A stretch of 64,000 bases of DNA from Spirochaetota bacterium. GTDB lineage: Bacteria; Spirochaetota; Spirochaetia; SZUA-6. The stretch covers positions 1-64,000 of the forward strand of contig JAADHF010000045.1 in the NCBI GenBank assembly GCA_013151965.1, in the 5' to 3' direction. Both the position numbers and the translations under genes were made by a program. The notes under the pieces are model-generated. The model had not been told where the DNA came from, did no database searches, and was given only the letters and a program-made list of their open reading frames with translations. Positions 61,251 to 64,000 of this stretch are shown one piece after another (within the stretch, counting starts at the first letter, position 1; each line of letters begins with the position of its first letter).

Positions 61251-62354
61251 TTAACCGGTGATAAAATCCTTTATAATTTTCACGGCCATTTTGTTCTCTT
61301 CCTCCGTACCCACCGTAATGCGGAAGAATCCGTCGCTTCCGTACATCCCGGGCTGAGGACGCAGTATAACACCGTTTTTCTGTGCATGGGCAACAATATC
61401 ATTGCCCTTTTTGCCCGTGCCCTTCGCATCGAATAGTACATAGTTTCCATGGGAATGGAAAATTGTAAGTCCGTCTATTTCCCCGAGGCTTTTTTCTATA
61501 AACTCTATCTGGCTGTTAATGAAGTTAACCCTTATCTTTAAGCCTTCGGTATCCTCGAATGCTGCAATGGCCGCTCCCATCGTTAAAGTGCTGACGTTCC
61601 ATGGTATAAGGACGGCTGATATTTTAGAGACCACATCTTTATTGCTTAAGAGATACCCGAACCTTAAACCTGCAAGGCCGTATGCCTTGGAAAGCGTGCG
61701 GGTGATCATTACATTTGGGTAATCCTTAATCATACCGATTTTGGATTTCTTAAGCCCTGCAAACTCCACATAGGCTTCGTCTATTACAAAGGGTATACCT
61801 GTTTCTGCAATGCGGACAAAATCCTTATCATCCATAAAATTCCCGGTGGGATTGTTCGGATTGGCAATAACTATGATTTTTGTTTCAGGTGTAACAGCCC
61901 TTAGAATGGAATCCGCATCGAATAGAAGTTCGCCGTTTTTATAAATCATGGGAACGGATATGAGCTTTCCTCCGATAACGGCACATCTGAGTTTGTAAAT
62001 TCCGAAACATGGGGTATGCTGAATAATCTCTTCCCCGGGCTGTACAAGACTTCTCCAGATCATATCGTATACTTCACTGGAGCCGTTTCCCAGCATTACA
62101 TTTTCAGGTCCGTCAAGTCCGTTTATCTCCGCTATCTTTGTACGTACTGTCAGTCCCTGGTCGGAGTACCTGTTGCCGAGTTTCGAATATTCGGCTATGG
62201 CCTTCAGGACCTTTTGGGACGGTTCGAGCGGATTTTCATTGGACATCATCCTGTGCAGTGACCGGTTTTTCCACGCCAGCTCGATATGGGGAGATACATA
62301 CATTTTTAACCCGTCGAGCCATGGCACGAAGTAGTCGCTCATTTTTGTCTTCAT
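61251..62354 (-). CDS. HisC-like class I/II aminotransferase
   Basis: 367 residues with AAGGAG upstream. Histidinol-phosphate aminotransferase family: RMMSNENPLEPSQKVL, NVMLGNGSSEVYDMIWRSLV, IVIANPNNPTGNF, VIDEAYVEFA, PLP lysine K223 in TLSK223AYGLAGLRFGY and PGMYGSDGFFRITVG. In histidine synthesis it would transfer an amino group from glutamate to imidazole-acetol phosphate. Here it lies between an aldolase and a sugar phosphatase under a GntR regulator and no other his gene is near, so a different keto-phosphate substrate is quite possible. Confidence 0.86.
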   Translation of the reverse strand: MKTKMSDYFVPWLDGLKMYVSPHIELAWKNRSLHRMMSNENPLEPSQKVLKAIAEYSKLGNRYSDQGLTVRTKIAEINGLDGPENVMLGNGSSEVYDMIWRSLVQPGEEIIQHTPCFGIYKLRCAVIGGKLISVPMIYKNGELLFDADSILRAVTPETKIIVIANPNNPTGNFMDDKDFVRIAETGIPFVIDEAYVEFAGLKKSKIGMIKDYPNVMITRTLSKAYGLAGLRFGYLLSNKDVVSKISAVLIPWNVSTLTMGAAIAAFEDTEGLKIRVNFINSQIEFIEKSLGEIDGLTIFHSHGNYVLFDAKGTGKKGNDIVAHAQKNGVILRPQPGMYGSDGFFRITVGTEEENKMAVKIIKDFITG

Positions 62355-62374
62355 TAATCTTGCTCCTTGTTGTT

Positions 62375-63250
62375 TTATGCTTTTCCGGCAGATCCGAAGA
62401 GATCTATCCAGGATTCTATTCTTTTGATAATTGCTTCTTTCATCGCCTTATCAATTTTGCCCGGGTTGTACTCATCCCTGTGAGAGGAGATATAATCGTA
62501 TGTGGAATCGATAAGAACGTGTTTTAGGTCAGTGGAAACATTAAACTTTGATCCTCCGAGTGAGATGAGTTTTTTTACCACATCCGGCTGTAATCCTGTT
62601 CCTCCGTGTATTACTATTGGTATGGTTGGAGTTTTCCCGTTAAAAAGGTCAAAGATTATTTTAAGCCTGTCGAAATCGAGTTTGGGATTTTTCGTTTTGT
62701 AGATACCATGAGCCGTTCCTATTGCAGGTGCAAAAAGATCCACACCTGTTTTCTCCACAAATTCAATGGCCTTGTCCGGGTCGCAGAGTGCCGCTTCGTT
62801 TTCGGCAACCTTTATCTGATCCTCTACACCCGATACTGTTCCGAGTTCTCCTTCTACTGTAATACTTCCGAGATTATGGACATAATCGCATACATATTTT
62901 GTCTGCCGTACATTTTCCCCGAATACCTGTTTGGAGGCATCGATCATGATGTTTGTATAGCCTGCATCCGCGCATTCCTTACAGTACTCTGCGTCGGTTG
63001 AATGGTCTAAGTGAAGGCAGATTGGTATGGGTGCCGATTCCGCAAGCGTTCTGTAAACTGCGGAAAAAACCTTCGGGCCGATAAACTTAGAGGGAGTTAC
63101 CGAGGTCTGAATAATAAGAGGCGCATTTTTGTTGACAGCAGCTTCTATGACTGCTTCCATCTGAATAATGTTTGTTACATTAAAAGCGCCGACGGCATAC
63201 CGGCCTGCCGTTGCTTTTAACAGTATTTCTTTTGCATTAACGATCGACAT
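62375..63250 (-). CDS. Class II fructose-bisphosphate/tagatose-bisphosphate aldolase family
   Basis: 291 residues with AGGAGAAC before the ATG. Zinc-dependent aldolase: D82-H83 in CLHLDHSTD, E-containing GELGTVSGVED, zinc ligands H181 (GTAHGIYK) and H215 (IVIHGGTGL), and phosphate-binding GGSKFNVST. It cleaves or forms a ketose bisphosphate using a zinc-bound enediolate. The length and sequence are close to the KbaY/GatY/FbaA type; the true sugar cannot be assigned. It lies 27 bases after the GntR gene and 20 before the aminotransferase. Confidence 0.92.
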   Translation of the reverse strand: MSIVNAKEILLKATAGRYAVGAFNVTNIIQMEAVIEAAVNKNAPLIIQTSVTPSKFIGPKVFSAVYRTLAESAPIPICLHLDHSTDAEYCKECADAGYTNIMIDASKQVFGENVRQTKYVCDYVHNLGSITVEGELGTVSGVEDQIKVAENEAALCDPDKAIEFVEKTGVDLFAPAIGTAHGIYKTKNPKLDFDRLKIIFDLFNGKTPTIPIVIHGGTGLQPDVVKKLISLGGSKFNVSTDLKHVLIDSTYDYISSHRDEYNPGKIDKAMKEAIIKRIESWIDLFGSAGKA

Positions 63251-63277
63251 TTCTGTTCTCCTATTAAATATGTTGTT

Positions 63278-64000
63278 TTATTTAACTTCTCCCGAACTCA
63301 TTTCTCTCCTGTATTCACCTGCTTCAACTGTAAATACATACCGGTCACCCCTGTAATACGACTGGAGGATTTCGATGCAGATGTCCCCGCTTGTATATGC
63401 AAGGCTTTCCAGCATAATACATGGAATAGCTCTGCTGATTTGTAATCCCTGTGCTATCTCCTTTGCCGGTTTTACGGCTTTGATAGTCTGGATTGAATGA
63501 TGCAGGTCGGCGTTGAAATTCTCTGTAAGAAGTTTATACATGGAGCCCTTTATCTCAATTTCCATTAATCCCGAAAACTTCTCGTATGAGTAGAACTGAC
63601 GCTCGAGCAGGAAGGGTATTTTATCGGCAATACGGATTCTTTCCAGCTTTATTATCTTTGCTCCTGTTTTTACCATTAATTTTTCAGCAAGACCGGCAGG
63701 GGCTTTTATAATGTCTTTTGCAGTGATTATATCTTCGATGTTAACGTGGTTCATCTCGAAATCGTCCACAAAACTTGTCATCTTCCCAAGCCGGTGTATC
63801 GGGTGAAGTGTGGTTGTCCGCTTTACAAATGTACCGACCCCTTTCTGTTTTTCCAGCAGTCCTTTCTGAACAAGTACGCTTATTGCCTGGCGTATCGTAT
63901 TCCGGTTAATGCGGAAATCTGCAGCGAGCTTCCCTTCCGATGGTATTTTAGAGCTCACTTTGTATATCCCGTCCTTAATTCTCCTTTCGAGAATATTTGC
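63278..64000 (-). CDS. GntR-family regulator with UTRA domain, 5' end outside the window
   Basis: 240 visible residues; the frame stays open to base 64000 and reads ANILERRIKDGIYK before the helix-turn-helix SKIPSEGKLAADFRINRNTI and GLLEKQKGVGTFV, so the start codon lies just beyond the edge. An internal GTG at 63958 would cut the helix-turn-helix. The rest (about 85-240) is a UTRA effector domain: AGLAEKLMVKTGAKIIKLER, LLERQFYSYE, CIEILQSYYRGDRYVF. UTRA domains bind sugar phosphates or other small molecules. Its gene is first in the aldolase-aminotransferase-phosphatase operon, which it presumably controls. Confidence 0.9.
   Translation of the reverse strand, partial: ANILERRIKDGIYKVSSKIPSEGKLAADFRINRNTIRQAISVLVQKGLLEKQKGVGTFVKRTTTLHPIHRLGKMTSFVDDFEMNHVNIEDIITAKDIIKAPAGLAEKLMVKTGAKIIKLERIRIADKIPFLLERQFYSYEKFSGLMEIEIKGSMYKLLTENFNADLHHSIQTIKAVKPAKEIAQGLQISRAIPCIMLESLAYTSGDICIEILQSYYRGDRYVFTVEAGEYRREMSSGEVK

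Noticed and set aside
1..64000. tRNA, rRNA, CRISPR, insertion sequences or phage genes
   Set aside because: No cloverleaf sequences, regular spaced repeats, transposases or integrases were noticed while reading both strands; a dedicated RNA search was not possible here.

Overview
The window is a 64 kb, moderately AT-rich stretch of a bacterial chromosome. I see 59 protein genes packed on both strands with very small gaps, and no rRNA, tRNA, CRISPR array, insertion sequence or phage gene. The gene set suggests a free-living, flagellated, chemotactic, sugar-fermenting bacterium, most likely a spirochaete (Spirochaetota). The clues are an FlgM anti-sigma factor, a CheA-CheW-CheR-CheB operon, a pyruvate-dehydrogenase-type E1 with alpha and beta parts fused, several spirochaete-style exported proteins, and a large glycogen cluster. 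That placement is an inference from gene content; there is no rRNA gene to confirm it.

Layout. 1-10,000 is mostly housekeeping: a ThyX-like protein running off the left edge, a glutaredoxin/OsmC redox pair, a minus-strand group rsmI - flgM - degenerate iron-type dehydrogenase - SpoU methyltransferase, a small basic peptide with a Cys-rich membrane protein, a phosphoesterase, proC, serS, and a CCA-enzyme-like HD protein. 10,142-13,797 is a threonine operon (aspartate kinase - thrB - thrC, no homoserine dehydrogenase). 13,798-19,262 looks accessory: an RHS/YD-repeat surface protein with a coiled-coil insertion and an abrupt end, a ChrB-type protein coupled to an MFS transporter, and an exported protein. 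19,349 is rlmE. 20,046-32,891 is a glycogen/alpha-glucan island: glycogen-synthase-like enzyme, phosphorylase, GT4 glycosyltransferase, debranching enzyme, a winged-helix protein and a 1,644-residue GH13 plus glycogen-synthase fusion.

32,944-38,909 holds a rhomboid protease, an exported protein, a peptide-binding protein, a two-domain VOC protein, a ketopantoate-reductase-like enzyme and a TVP38 membrane protein. 38,922-45,242 is a DeoR-controlled operon: regulator (apparently with an AUU start), a two-Rossmann medium-chain dehydrogenase, lipoyl E2 and fused E1. 45,483-54,001 is signalling: a lone receiver protein, a PAS/GAF NarX-type kinase with its NarL regulator, and a STAS-cheA-cheW-cheR-cheB operon. 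54,154-64,000 contains a D-threonine-aldolase-like enzyme with a HAD phosphatase, ilvC, small membrane and lipoprotein genes, an EamA exporter, a citrate-synthase-superfamily enzyme, and an operon of GntR regulator - class II aldolase - HisC-like aminotransferase - HAD phosphatase.

The most striking signal outside the genes is a promoter pattern: at several genes without a ribosome binding site, a good -10 box (often with a -35 box 16-17 bases upstream) ends only 6-8 bases before the ATG, which predicts leaderless mRNAs. Other points worth checking are the AUU start of the DeoR gene, the loss of metal ligands in the dehydrogenase next to flgM, the altered RHR motif in the ThyX-like protein, and the amylase-glycogen synthase fusion.
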